Part shown: one piece after another, positions 8,716 to 16,131 of the stretch
Layout: the number at the start of each line of letters is the position of its first letter
Position numbering within the stretch: position 1 is the first letter of the stretch
Source: JAXDLK01 sp034666665
Lineage (GTDB): Bacteria > Desulfobacterota > Binatia > JACPRU01
Length of the DNA: 21,019 bases
Assembly: GCA_034666665.1 (NCBI GenBank)
Contig: JAXDLK010000195.1
Span: 1 to 21,019 of the forward strand
Direction of reading: 5' to 3'
Notes under the pieces: generated by a model
Databases searched by the model: none
What the model saw: only the letters and a program-made list of their open reading frames with translations
What the model was told of the DNA's origin: nothing
Made by a program: the position numbers and the translations under genes

Positions 8716-10023
8716 CTACGTGCTTGCCGGCGCCGAGAGCGCCGACTCGAGCCACGGGCGTGCCTCGATCGACGGGTTCAGCGTCGGATCGAGCTTCCGC
8801 CCGAGCCCCTCGACCACCATCAGCGCGATGTTCACCACCGTGTACGTGGCGCGCGCGCGGATCCGGTGCCGCCGGAGCAGGTTGAAGATCTCGCCGATCA
8901 GGAGCGTGATCTGCAGCTCCTCGATCGGACGGCCGTGGATGCGCGCGACGAAGTCGGCGACGTCCGCCTCGTACGCGGCGTAGTCGGGGACGTCCCGCCA
9001 CTCGGCCTCGTCGTAGAACACGCGCGCGAGCTCGGGCCCCATGCCGGCGATCATGTAGAAGTTCACCAGCGCGATCTTCCGCCGCGATTCGTCGTCGAGC
9101 TCGGCGATTAGCCCGAGATCCACCAGCGCCACCCGGTTCCCGGGTAGCCAGAAGAAGTTTCCGGGATGCAGATCGGCGTGCACGAAGCCGTGGTGGTAGA
9201 TCATGCGACAGATGATCTCCATGCCCTTGCGGGCGAGGAAGCGGGGATCGTTGCCGATCGCCTCGAGGCCCGCCTCCTTCACACCCTCGATGAAGTCCAT
9301 CGTCAGCACTCGATCGGTGCAGAGCTCGTCGACGAGCTCGGGGAACACGACGTGCGGGTCGTCTGCGAAGTTCCGCCGGAAGCGCCGGTTGTTCGCCGCT
9401 TCCAGGCGAAAATCGAGCTGCTGATTGACCGCGTGGCAAAACTGTTCGGCCGCCTCCACCGGCGAGATCAGCTTCGCCGTGGGAATCAGCGCCACCAGCC
9501 GGGCACCGATCCGCAGCACCGCCTCGTCGAGCACCGCGCGGCGCACGATCGCGGGACGCCGCACCTTGACCGCGACCACTCGCCCGTCGGCGAGCACCGC
9601 GCGGTGCACCTGCGCGACCGAGGCGGACGCGACCGGCGCGCTGCCGAACTCGACGAACAGCGCCTCGAGCGGCCTGCCGAAATCCTCCTCGAGCGTCCGG
9701 CGCACCGCCGTGAACGGAAACGGCGGCACCCGGTCCTGGAGCTCCTCGATCGGCTCGAGAAAGCTCGCCGGGAAGATGTCCGGGCGCGTGCTCATGATCT
9801 GTCCGATCTTGATGAACGTCGCGCCCAGCCGGCGAAAGAGAAACGCGATCGAAGCGCCGATCGCCGCCGGCATGCTTCCGCGGCGCACGCGGTAGAGCGG
9901 CAGCGCCAGCAGCGCGACGGTCAGCCAGAACGAGATCTGCGCCTCGCGCAGCAGGAGGCGCGCCACCCAGAGCGCGCGGCCGGCATCGCGGCCGGCCGCA
10001 TCGAGCTCCGACTCTGGCTTCAC
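8716..10023 (-). CDS. ABC1/UbiB-family atypical protein kinase-like protein
   Basis: The protein belongs to the UbiB/ADCK family, which supports ubiquinone and other lipid-quinone metabolism in Proteobacteria. The diagnostic KxGQ motif is at residues 72-75 (FIKIGQIMSTRPDIFP). The Ala-rich loop that replaces the kinase glycine loop is at 132-140 (ASASVAQVH), and the ATP-binding Lys is at 153 (VAVKVRRP). The catalytic segment HADLHPGN is at 282-289 and the metal-binding DLG at 302-304. The family's C-terminal membrane helices are not obvious. The start is a GTG at 10023, 22 bp after the oxidoreductase gene, with only a weak ribosome-binding site. True ubiB usually sits with ubiE or ubiJ, which are absent, so I infer a paralogue serving this operon's lipophilic substrate rather than the housekeeping gene. 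Confidence 0.92.
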   Translation of the reverse strand: MKPESELDAAGRDAGRALWVARLLLREAQISFWLTVALLALPLYRVRRGSMPAAIGASIAFLFRRLGATFIKIGQIMSTRPDIFPASFLEPIEELQDRVPPFPFTAVRRTLEEDFGRPLEALFVEFGSAPVASASVAQVHRAVLADGRVVAVKVRRPAIVRRAVLDEAVLRIGARLVALIPTAKLISPVEAAEQFCHAVNQQLDFRLEAANNRRFRRNFADDPHVVFPELVDELCTDRVLTMDFIEGVKEAGLEAIGNDPRFLARKGMEIICRMIYHHGFVHADLHPGNFFWLPGNRVALVDLGLIAELDDESRRKIALVNFYMIAGMGPELARVFYDEAEWRDVPDYAAYEADVADFVARIHGRPIEELQITLLIGEIFNLLRRHRIRARATYTVVNIALMVVEGLGRKLDPTLNPSIEARPWLESALSAPAST

Positions 10024-10045
10024 GCGCCACCCGCCGCGAACGGGA

Positions 10046-11083
10046 TCAATTCCAGCCGGAGAACTCGCAGGGGATCCGGCGTACGTCCGCGAGGATCTCG
10101 CGCACGAGCTCGTCGGGCGCGTCCTTCGGGAACTCGAGCGCGACCCGGTCGCTGACTCCGCCGAAGCGCCGCTCGACGGCGCCGGCGAGATCGTCGTACG
10201 AGGCGACGGCCGCGAACGTCTCGACCATCTCGTCCGTCACGACCTTCGGCATCTTCTCCCACTCGCCCCGGACGGAGAGCCGGTGGAGCTCCTCGGCGGC
10301 ATCGTCCCAGCCGTGCAGTCGGAGAACGCCGGCGTAGGTGCGGGTCGAGCCGTAGAACGCGATCCGATAGCGGATCGCGTCGAACGAGCGCCGGAGGTCG
10401 TCGCCGTTCGCGCCGGTGACGACGAACCCGCCGCCCCAGATCTCGAACCGCGACCGCGGCCGCCCGGAGCGCGAGAGCCCTTCGCGAATCGCCGGCTGGC
10501 AGATCTCCTCGAGATAGCGGCGGGTGCAGAAGCCGTGCAGGCGGACGCCGTCGCAGACCTCCGCCGACAGGCGGAGCATGTACGGCTGTACCGCGGCGAT
10601 GGTCACGGGAATCGCCGGCAAGTCGGTCGGCGGCGGGGAGAACTCCGGGGTCATCAGAGTGAAGCGGTAGAACCGCCCCTCGAACCGGAGCGCCTCGCCG
10701 TGCTCCCACGTCCCCCAGATCGCGCGCAGCGCTTCGACGTACTCCTTCATGCGCGGACCCGGCGACTCCCACTTGACGCTGAAGCGCCGCTCGTTGTGGC
10801 CCTTCACCTGCGTGCCGAGGCCGAGGACGAAGCGGCCGCCCGAGTTTCGCTGCAGATCGAAGCTGGTCGCCGCCACCACCATGGGGCTCCGCGGGAAGGC
10901 GATCGCGACCGCGGTGCCGAGCCGGATCCGCTCGGTCGCGGTCGCCGCGATCGCCAGCGGGATGAACGGATCGTTGGCGATCTCGGGCGCGAGGACGCCG
11001 GCGAACCCACGCGCCTCCGCGCGGCGGGCGGCGTCGGGAACGGCGCGCCAGTCGCCGAGCGGGATCGAGGTGTCGACCTCCAC
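10046..11083 (-). CDS. LLM-class F420/flavin-dependent oxidoreductase
   Basis: This is a luciferase-like TIM-barrel oxidoreductase of 345 residues. Family features include the early ARRAEARGFAGVLAPE strand-helix, TERIRLGTAVAIAFPRSP, LQRNSGGRFVLGLG and TQVKGHNERRF. The second half carries an IPVTIAAVQPYMLRL segment. The GLGTQVK-H-ERRF block is what I recall from the actinobacterial F420-dependent MSMEG_2256-type subfamily, so F420 is the likelier cofactor, but FMN cannot be excluded. The start is GTG 11083, 6 bp downstream of the hydrolase stop, so the two are surely co-transcribed. The substrate is unknown. Confidence 0.88.
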   Translation of the reverse strand: MEVDTSIPLGDWRAVPDAARRAEARGFAGVLAPEIANDPFIPLAIAATATERIRLGTAVAIAFPRSPMVVAATSFDLQRNSGGRFVLGLGTQVKGHNERRFSVKWESPGPRMKEYVEALRAIWGTWEHGEALRFEGRFYRFTLMTPEFSPPPTDLPAIPVTIAAVQPYMLRLSAEVCDGVRLHGFCTRRYLEEICQPAIREGLSRSGRPRSRFEIWGGGFVVTGANGDDLRRSFDAIRYRIAFYGSTRTYAGVLRLHGWDDAAEELHRLSVRGEWEKMPKVVTDEMVETFAAVASYDDLAGAVERRFGGVSDRVALEFPKDAPDELVREILADVRRIPCEFSGWN

Positions 11084-11089
11084 GCGCGA

Positions 11090-11827
11090 TCAGCTCTTCA
11101 GATGTCGCGCGAGGAAGTCGGTCATGCGGCTCCAGGCGAGCTTCGCCGCCTGCTCGTCATAGTCGCCGCGTTCGTCGCAGAAGAACCCGTGAGCTGCGCC
11201 GGGATAGACGTGAACCTCGAAGACCTTCTGCTCGCGCTCGAGGGTGCGGCGGATCTCCTCGACGACCTCGAGCGGGATGTACGCATCCTTCTCACCGAAG
11301 TGCAGCTGGATCGCGGCTTTCATCTTGGCGGTCTTCTCGACCGGCGGGCGGAGATCCGGGTTGAACTGCTGGCCGGCGATGCCGCCGCCGTAGAAGGGCA
11401 CCGAAGCACGGATCTCGGGGAACTCGCAGGCCGCGAGATAGCTGATGCGACCGCCCATGCAGAAGCCGGTGATGCCGATGCGCTGCCCGTCGACCGCGGG
11501 ATCCTTCGCGAGCTCGCGCAGGAGCTCGCCCAGGTCCTCGACGATCTGGCCGTCCGTCAGCCGCTGCATCATGGCGATCGCTTCCGGCAGCTGGTCGTAG
11601 CGCGCGACCTTGCCGCCCTCGCGATAGTAGAGATCCGGGGCGACCGCGTGGTAGCCCTCGCCGGCGACGCGGTCGGCGACGCGTTTGATGTGATCGTTCA
11701 GGCCGAAGGCCTCCATGATCACGATCACCGCGGGAAGAGCGCCGCTCGCGCCCTTCGGGCGTGCCACGTGCAGCGTCATGTTTCCCGACGGTGTCTGGAG
11801 CTCGGACTTCACGCTCTGGACGTCCAT
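11090..11827 (-). CDS. Dienelactone hydrolase family protein
   Basis: This alpha/beta hydrolase resembles dienelactone hydrolases, which open lactone rings in aromatic catabolism; the family also contains esterases of unknown substrate. The catalytic triad uses Cys rather than Ser: C123 in GFCMGG, D181 in EKDAYIP and H213 in AAHGFF. The VIVIMEAFGLNDHIK segment carries the family Glu near the active site. The ATG at 11827 gives 245 residues and has GGAGG 7 bases upstream, so the open frame further out to 11887 is not used. It is the first gene of the minus-strand operon, divergent from the bactofilin gene. Confidence 0.93.
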   Translation of the reverse strand: MDVQSVKSELQTPSGNMTLHVARPKGASGALPAVIVIMEAFGLNDHIKRVADRVAGEGYHAVAPDLYYREGGKVARYDQLPEAIAMMQRLTDGQIVEDLGELLRELAKDPAVDGQRIGITGFCMGGRISYLAACEFPEIRASVPFYGGGIAGQQFNPDLRPPVEKTAKMKAAIQLHFGEKDAYIPLEVVEEIRRTLEREQKVFEVHVYPGAAHGFFCDERGDYDEQAAKLAWSRMTDFLARHLKS

Positions 11828-11858
11828 CTCGTCACCTCCCTCGGCCGGAAGACCAAGG

Positions 11859-11887
11859 TCCCTACCGCCGGTCCGCGGAACGGTCAA
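11859..11887 (-). promoter_or_regulatory. Candidate promoter for the dienelactone hydrolase operon
   Basis: On the minus strand TTGACC (11887-11882) and TAGGGA (11864-11859) are 17 bases apart, about 30 bases before the hydrolase ATG. The -35 matches the consensus at five of six positions; the -10 is weak. It is the only reasonable sigma-70-like pair in this divergent intergenic region for the minus strand. Confidence 0.3.
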
Positions 11888-11901
11888 CCGCGGGGGGAAG
11901 C

Positions 11902-11930
11902 TTGACTCGCGGCCGTTACCGGGGTTTTAG
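11902..11930 (+). promoter_or_regulatory. Candidate promoter for the bactofilin gene
   Basis: TTGACT (11902-11907) is followed after 17 bases by TTTTAG (11925-11930), 36 bases before the bactofilin start. The -35 matches at five of six positions and the -10 at three of six. The region around it is locally AT-richer than its surroundings. Confidence 0.35.
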
Positions 11931-11966
11931 TCGCCGCTTCACCGTCATGCAGAGAGGAGATTCCGC

Positions 11967-12395
11967 ATGCCCATGACCGAGCGCAGCTTCTTCGGAGCCG
12001 GCACCAAGATCGAGGGCAACCTCGACGTCGACGGGGACGTGCGGATCGACGGGCAGTTCCGCGGCAAGGTGACCGCGACGGCGACGATCCAGATCGGCGA
12101 GCGCGGCAGCGTGCACGCGAATCTCCATGCGCCGAACATCATCGTCGCCGGGATCGTGCGCGGCGACCTGCACGCGCGCGACCGGGTCGAGCTTCACCAG
12201 ACCGCTCGCGTGAACGGCGTGCTTCGAGCGCAGCGCCTGCGGATCGAGGAAGGCGCGGTCTTCGAAGGGCAGTGCAAGATGGAGCCGCTCGGCGAGGCGG
12301 CGCTGAAGCCGCTACCGGCGAAAGCCGAGGAGCGACGCCGCGAGCCGGTGCTCGCCGTCGGCGGCGCCGCAGCGGCGTCGAAGGACCGCGCCTAA
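11967..12395 (+). CDS. Bactofilin family cytoskeletal protein
   Basis: Bactofilins polymerise without nucleotide into filaments used in cell shape, stalks, polarity or chromosome positioning. This 142-residue protein has the short N-terminal lead (MPMTERSFFGAGTKIEGNL). A central right-handed beta-helix with short repeated strands follows at about residues 14-105 (GDVRIDGQFRGKV, IQIGERGSVHANL, IIVAGIVRGDLHA, VELHQTARVNGVL). The disordered tail is Ala/Arg/Glu-rich. The start ATG 11967 has AGAGGAG 8 bases upstream; a second ATG lies two codons in. No M23 peptidase or ParB partner gene is adjacent, which bactofilins often have. It converges with the GCS2-CBS gene with 19 bp between stops. Confidence 0.92.
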   Translation: MPMTERSFFGAGTKIEGNLDVDGDVRIDGQFRGKVTATATIQIGERGSVHANLHAPNIIVAGIVRGDLHARDRVELHQTARVNGVLRAQRLRIEEGAVFEGQCKMEPLGEAALKPLPAKAEERRREPVLAVGGAAAASKDRA

Positions 12396-12414
12396 GCGCC
12401 GCCTAAGCGCGGTC
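12384..12414. terminator. Small bidirectional hairpin between convergent genes
   Basis: GACCGCGC (12384-12391) and GCGCGGTC (12407-12414) form a perfect 8-bp stem around a 15-base loop. The hairpin covers the bactofilin stop codon and ends one base before the stop of the opposite gene. No T-tract follows on either side, so intrinsic termination is uncertain. The segment also carries a small direct repeat (GCCTAAGCGC twice). Confidence 0.4.
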
Positions 12415-14331
12415 TCACGTCCGCTCGCACGGCGGCGGATCCCGGAGCAGCTCCGCCGATACCGAGACGAAGTCGCGGTCGGTGACGATACCGGCGAGCC
12501 GCTCATCCTCGACGACGAGCAAGCAGCCGAGCCCGGCCGCCTGCATCTGCGCGATCGCCTCCCGGAGGGGCGTATCCGGCGACACCGTAGGCGGGTTCGG
12601 CTCCATGACCGCGCTCACCGGGATCGGGGCATCGTCGCCGCGGCTCGCGGCGTAGAGCCGTAGCAGGGAGCGCGGTGTGACCAGCCCCGCCGGCCGGCCC
12701 TGCTCGTCCTCCACCGGCACATGGCGAACGTCCCGCCAGTCCATGACGCTGCGCGCGAGGTCGGCGACGTCCCCGGGTCGCACGGTGAACACGTCGGTCG
12801 TCATCAGCTGCCCGACCGTGGTGTATCGAGGATGCCCGTCGCGAAGGTCGTCGACCGACGCCAGCTCCCACGTGTGCACTGCTCGCCCGCTCCGCTGTCG
12901 GTCGCGCATCGCGCGCGTGATCGCCCGCGAGCGGAGCTCCGGCGTGCCCTCCGCTTCCATCGTCGCGAGCGACCGCAGCATCCAGCGCGCGCCCGTCTGC
13001 TCGCGACGAACGCGTTCGGCGACCACGCCGAGATAGCGATCCACGTCCGACCGATCGACGTTCGAACCCGCGAGCGCCTCGCGGGCCACCGGCAGCAGCT
13101 CGGAGAGCACGAGATCGTCCGCCGCCACGGTGCGGCCGTCCAGCCACACGAGCTGCGCCTTCGATCCTTCGCGCGCCGCTCGCAGGAAGTTCGCTTTCGC
13201 GTCGTCGAACGCGAGATGCTCGCGGACGTCGCCGAATGCCTCCGCGGGCGCGGTCACGAGGCCGAAGAAGAGCGCGGCGTTCGCCACCTCGTCGATCGGC
13301 GTCGGCCCCGCGGGAAGCGCGCGGTGCTCGATCCGCAGGTGCGGTCGTCCCTCGAGCACGCCGTAGCAGGCCCGGTTCCACCGCCAGACCGTGCCGGTGT
13401 GGAGGCGGAGCGCCGACAGCTCGGGAACACCGCCGCGCTCCAGCACCGCCGCCGGATCCTCGTCGAGCTCGCGCGCGAGCAGCACGCGGAAGCGCGCCAC
13501 GTCCTCGCGGAAGATCTCGAGCGCGGACGCCTCGACCCATCCGTTGCCGAAGCCGACGCGCGCCGGATGGCCTCGACCCTGCCGCGCGTCGGAGCGCTCG
13601 TCCGTCGACTCCTGGAAGAGCGCGATCCGCGACTCGGCCCAGAGCCGCCGATCGAGCAGCAGCGGAGAGTTCTCGGCGATCGCGAGGAGCGGCGCGGTGA
13701 TCGCCTGAGCGAGATTGTAGCGGTGCGCGAACTCCCCGGGATCGACCTGCACGTGCACCTGGAAGCTCGTGTTGCAGGCCTCGAACATCACGTTGTCGTG
13801 CGTGACGTCGAGCTCGTCGAGGCCGTCGATCGAGACGTGGAAGTCTTCGCCCCGCAGCCGCTTCATCGCGCGATTCAGCTCCTGGTACCGCACCGCAGGG
13901 GTCATGTTGTCGATGTGGAGGTCCGACATCCGGAGTGTCGGCAAGATTCCGGTGAGCACCACGTCCGCCTGCTCGGCGGCGGCCGCGCGCCGTACGATCG
14001 CGAGGATCTCGTCGATCTCCGCGTGAAGATCGCGGAGGCAGCGGCCGGAGAGCAGCCGCGGCGTCAGGTTCGCCTCGAGGTTGAACCGGCCGATCTCGCT
14101 CGTCAGCCGCCGATCGCCGGCGCGCTCGATCACCGCGGAAGCGACCGGCGCCGGATCGAGCCGGGCATCCACGAGGAACATCTCCTGCTCGGCGCCGATG
14201 CGCGTGCGACCGGTCTCGAACCCGCCGCTCTCGAGCATCCGCTCGAGGGCGCGCACGTCGTCGAGCAGCGCCTGGGTGAACACGCGGAGCTGTTGCTCGC
14301 CGGCGGCTTCGAGGACGCGGTGCTCTCCCAT
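12415..14331 (-). CDS. GCS2-type glutamate-cysteine ligase homologue fused to paired CBS domains
   Basis: The N-terminal two thirds resemble the GCS2 branch of glutamate-cysteine ligases, ATP-grasp-like enzymes that make gamma-glutamyl bonds. The active-site acidic motif GAEQEMFLVD is near residues 46-55, GRFNLEAN at 81-88, CNTSFQVHVQVD at 186-197 and LRIEHRALPAGPT at about 332-344. A helical linker at 400-500 leads to two CBS domains, about 506-560 (VGQLMTTDVFTVRPGD...) and 572-626 (VSAVMEPNPPTVSPD...). CBS pairs usually bind adenine nucleotides. Total length is 638 residues; a plain GCS2 enzyme is about 370-450. ATG 14331 is chosen; the frame is open to a TTG at 14370. No gshB or ergothioneine genes are adjacent, so whether it makes gamma-glutamylcysteine or another amide is unknown. 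Confidence 0.85.
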   Translation of the reverse strand: MGEHRVLEAAGEQQLRVFTQALLDDVRALERMLESGGFETGRTRIGAEQEMFLVDARLDPAPVASAVIERAGDRRLTSEIGRFNLEANLTPRLLSGRCLRDLHAEIDEILAIVRRAAAAEQADVVLTGILPTLRMSDLHIDNMTPAVRYQELNRAMKRLRGEDFHVSIDGLDELDVTHDNVMFEACNTSFQVHVQVDPGEFAHRYNLAQAITAPLLAIAENSPLLLDRRLWAESRIALFQESTDERSDARQGRGHPARVGFGNGWVEASALEIFREDVARFRVLLARELDEDPAAVLERGGVPELSALRLHTGTVWRWNRACYGVLEGRPHLRIEHRALPAGPTPIDEVANAALFFGLVTAPAEAFGDVREHLAFDDAKANFLRAAREGSKAQLVWLDGRTVAADDLVLSELLPVAREALAGSNVDRSDVDRYLGVVAERVRREQTGARWMLRSLATMEAEGTPELRSRAITRAMRDRQRSGRAVHTWELASVDDLRDGHPRYTTVGQLMTTDVFTVRPGDVADLARSVMDWRDVRHVPVEDEQGRPAGLVTPRSLLRLYAASRGDDAPIPVSAVMEPNPPTVSPDTPLREAIAQMQAAGLGCLLVVEDERLAGIVTDRDFVSVSAELLRDPPPCERT

Positions 14332-14382
14332 GAATCCGCCGACGGTAGCCGCGCACGTGGCGAGCGGCAAGCCGGGACGGGT

Positions 14383-14904
14383 TCAGCGCGCGCGCGGAGC
14401 GCCGCCGTCGCCTTCGCGCTGATCGCGGAGGCGCGCGATCTCGTCGTCGCGGCGCCGCACTTCCTTTTCGAGGGCGGCGGTACGCCATTCGTACTGTCGG
14501 AGAATGCCGATCTCCTGGACCGCGGCGGTGAGCTGACGCTCGAGCCTGGACCTCGCCCGCCGGAGTCTCCTGAGCTCGCGCTCGATCGAGGCCGCGTCCT
14601 CCGGCGGTGGAGCGGCGGAGCGCGAGAGCGCCGCGCGCGTGTCCTTCCGCACGACGTTCCGTGGCGCTGCCGGTCGCGTCCGCCGCGTGGGCTTGGCCCG
14701 CGCGGGAGCCTTGGCCGGGAGCGGCTGCCGGCGCTTCCTCGGAACCGCCGCCGGCGCGGCGTTCTTCCTCGGCCGCTTCGCCTTCGCCGGTGCCTCGACC
14801 CGAGACGCCTTGGTTCGGGCCGGCGGCGTCTTCGCCGCCCGCCGCCGCTTCTCCGCCGGCAACGTCTCCGCGGTGGAGCGCTTGGTCCGCTTCGACCGCT
14901 TCAT
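14383..14904 (-). CDS. Basic Lys/Ala/Pro/Arg-rich protein with C-terminal coiled coil
   Basis: This 173-residue protein matches no family I recognise by motif. Residues 1-95 are strongly basic and low-complexity, rich in Lys, Arg, Ala and Pro (for example KAKRPRKNAAPAAVPRKRR), like histone H1-type or AlgP-type bacterial tails that bind DNA. Residues about 104-164 are charged and heptad-like (ERELRRLRRARSRLERQL..., ALEKEVRRRDDEIARLRDQ), suggesting a coiled coil. A nucleoid-binding role is inference only. ATG 14904 is preferred because the upstream open frame runs through the repeat cluster and has no family-like content. No clear ribosome-binding site is visible. It lies 51 bp upstream of the GCS2-CBS gene on the same strand. 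Confidence 0.7.
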   Translation of the reverse strand: MKRSKRTKRSTAETLPAEKRRRAAKTPPARTKASRVEAPAKAKRPRKNAAPAAVPRKRRQPLPAKAPARAKPTRRTRPAAPRNVVRKDTRAALSRSAAPPPEDAASIERELRRLRRARSRLERQLTAAVQEIGILRQYEWRTAALEKEVRRRDDEIARLRDQREGDGGAPRAR

Positions 14905-14945
14905 GGCCGGCGTTTTCTTACTGCGCCGCTCGGCGTCCTCGCAAG

Positions 14946-15027
14946 GGCGCGGTCCGCGTGAAGCGGACCATTCTGCGCCCGCGAGCGCTTCACAGCGAGC
15001 GCGTCCGGGGCGGCGAGGGGCTGGCTG
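14946..15027 (+). repeat. 82-bp intergenic repeat, copy A
   Basis: First unit of the left cluster. It opens GGCGCGGTCC and contains a perfect 7-bp hairpin GGTCCGC-GTGAA-GCGGACC at 14951-14969. The core GCGCCCGCGAGCGCTTCACA follows, diverged from the other copies. Copy B starts exactly 82 bases later. Together with B it fills the space between the basic coiled-coil gene and the lipid A acyltransferase gene. Confidence 0.8.
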
Positions 15028-15107
15028 GGCGCGCTCCGAACCGGTGAGGAGCATCTTTCGCCCGCGAGCTCTTCTGCGAGCGCGTTCCGAGTGGGGTTGG
15101 CGGAGGA
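15028..15107 (+). repeat. 82-bp intergenic repeat, copy B
   Basis: Starts GGCGCGCTCC. Its hairpin is GCTCC (15033-15037) and GGAGC (15048-15052) around a 10-base loop. The core CGCCCGCGAGCTCTTCTGCG then GAGCGCGTTC is almost the same as in the right cluster 4 kb away. It ends against the hairpin that follows the acyltransferase stop. Confidence 0.85.
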
Positions 15108-15139
15108 GTCTGCGCCATGAGCTATCCGTGGCGCAGACT
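15107..15139 (-). terminator. Hairpin after the lipid A acyltransferase gene
   Basis: AGTCTGCGCCA (15107-15117) and TGGCGCAGACT (15129-15139) are perfect inverted repeats of 11 bp around an 11-base loop, 1 bp after the acyltransferase stop on the minus strand. No T-run follows, so it may work as a pause or 3'-end stabiliser rather than a classic intrinsic terminator. It abuts repeat copy B. Confidence 0.6.
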
Positions 15140-15140
15140 T

Positions 15141-16067
15141 CTAATAGATCGGCGGCTCTCCCGGCGGGCGGGTGCGCCAGCGCTTGTGCATCCAGATCCA
15201 CTGCTCGGGATACTGGCGGATCGCCTCCTCGAGCACCCGATTGAAGCGCCGTGTGTTCTCCACCGTGTCCGCTTCGCGGTTGCCGCCGCGGATCACCTCG
15301 ACCGGCGCCTGCACTCGGAGCTCGTGCTGCGGTGTGTCGCCTCGGCGCACGAGAAAAGCGGGGAACACCGGGACCTCGGACATCATGGCGAATCGCGCGA
15401 GGCCGGGATGCGTCGACGCCGGCACGGAGAAGAAGTCGGCGAAGACCCCCCAGCGCCCGGTGGCGTTCTGGTCGAAGGGCACGACGACGACCGCCTTCGC
15501 GCGGAGCGCGCGGATCACCTCGCGTGCCGCCTCGCGCTTCGAGATCGTGCGGGTGCCGGCGCGCTCTCGCTCGGCGCCGACGAAGCGATCGAAGTACGGG
15601 TTCCGGAAGGGGCGATAGATGAGATGCACCGGAAGGCCGTACGCCGCCGCCGCGTGGTGACAGAGCTCCCAGTTGCCGAAGTGACCGGTGAGCACGAGCG
15701 CGCCCGTCGTTCCGCTCGCGCGGTTGAGCTCGTCCCAGTAACGACGGTCATCGATGGCGACGGTCTCGGCGACGGTCGCCGGGCCGACGCGGCTCATGTG
15801 ACAGATCTCGGCGGCGAGACGACCGAAGTTGCGGCACCCCTCGCGGATGATGACGAGCTTCTCGGCCTCGCTCTTCTCCGGGAAGGCGATCCCGAGGTTG
15901 ATGAGCGCGACCCGCCGCTGCGGCCGCGCCAGTAGGTACGCGGCGTCGCCGAGCGCCTCGCCGATCCGGAACGCGGAGGCGAACGGCAGCGAGCGCATGA
16001 GCCCGACCGGAATGCGTACGCCGAGATACTCCACCCGATCGGCGAACGCGGAACGGCGGCGCGGCAT
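15141..16067 (-). CDS. LpxL/HtrB-family lipid A biosynthesis acyltransferase
   Basis: The enzyme family adds secondary acyl chains to lipid A precursors at the inner face of the cytoplasmic membrane. The active-site H-x4-E motif is clear at H129-E134 in LTGHFGNWELCHH. Further blocks follow: VHLIYRPFRNPYFDRFV with the substrate Arg, VVPFDQNATGRWGVFADFFSVPAST, and the late QYPEQWIWMHKRWRTRP that closes the family domain. Length is 308 residues from ATG 16067. A TTG at 16103 would add 12 residues without support, and no strong ribosome-binding site is seen. Two-step lauroyl or myristoyl specificity cannot be assigned. It lies 64 bp after the hydroxylase gene on the same strand, possibly co-transcribed. 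Its presence implies an LPS-bearing outer membrane. Confidence 0.92.
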   Translation of the reverse strand: MPRRRSAFADRVEYLGVRIPVGLMRSLPFASAFRIGEALGDAAYLLARPQRRVALINLGIAFPEKSEAEKLVIIREGCRNFGRLAAEICHMSRVGPATVAETVAIDDRRYWDELNRASGTTGALVLTGHFGNWELCHHAAAAYGLPVHLIYRPFRNPYFDRFVGAERERAGTRTISKREAAREVIRALRAKAVVVVPFDQNATGRWGVFADFFSVPASTHPGLARFAMMSEVPVFPAFLVRRGDTPQHELRVQAPVEVIRGGNREADTVENTRRFNRVLEEAIRQYPEQWIWMHKRWRTRPPGEPPIY

Positions 16068-16131
16068 CGGGGCAGAAGTAAGAAACGTCGCGCGGAGGGT
16101 CAATGCGGCCGCACGCCGGGGCGCGGCGGGT

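Noticed and set aside
7270..9111. Long + strand open frame opposite the oxygenase and UbiB-like genes
   Set aside because: It is antisense to two genes with intact catalytic motifs and has no recognisable domain.
10283..11905. 540-codon + strand open frame over the LLM and hydrolase genes
   Set aside because: Antisense shadow of two well-supported genes.
12721..14961. 746-codon + strand open frame opposite the GCS2-CBS gene
   Set aside because: Composition is Arg/Glu/His-rich shadow coding; the minus strand carries clear GCS2 and CBS motifs and a basic coiled-coil gene.
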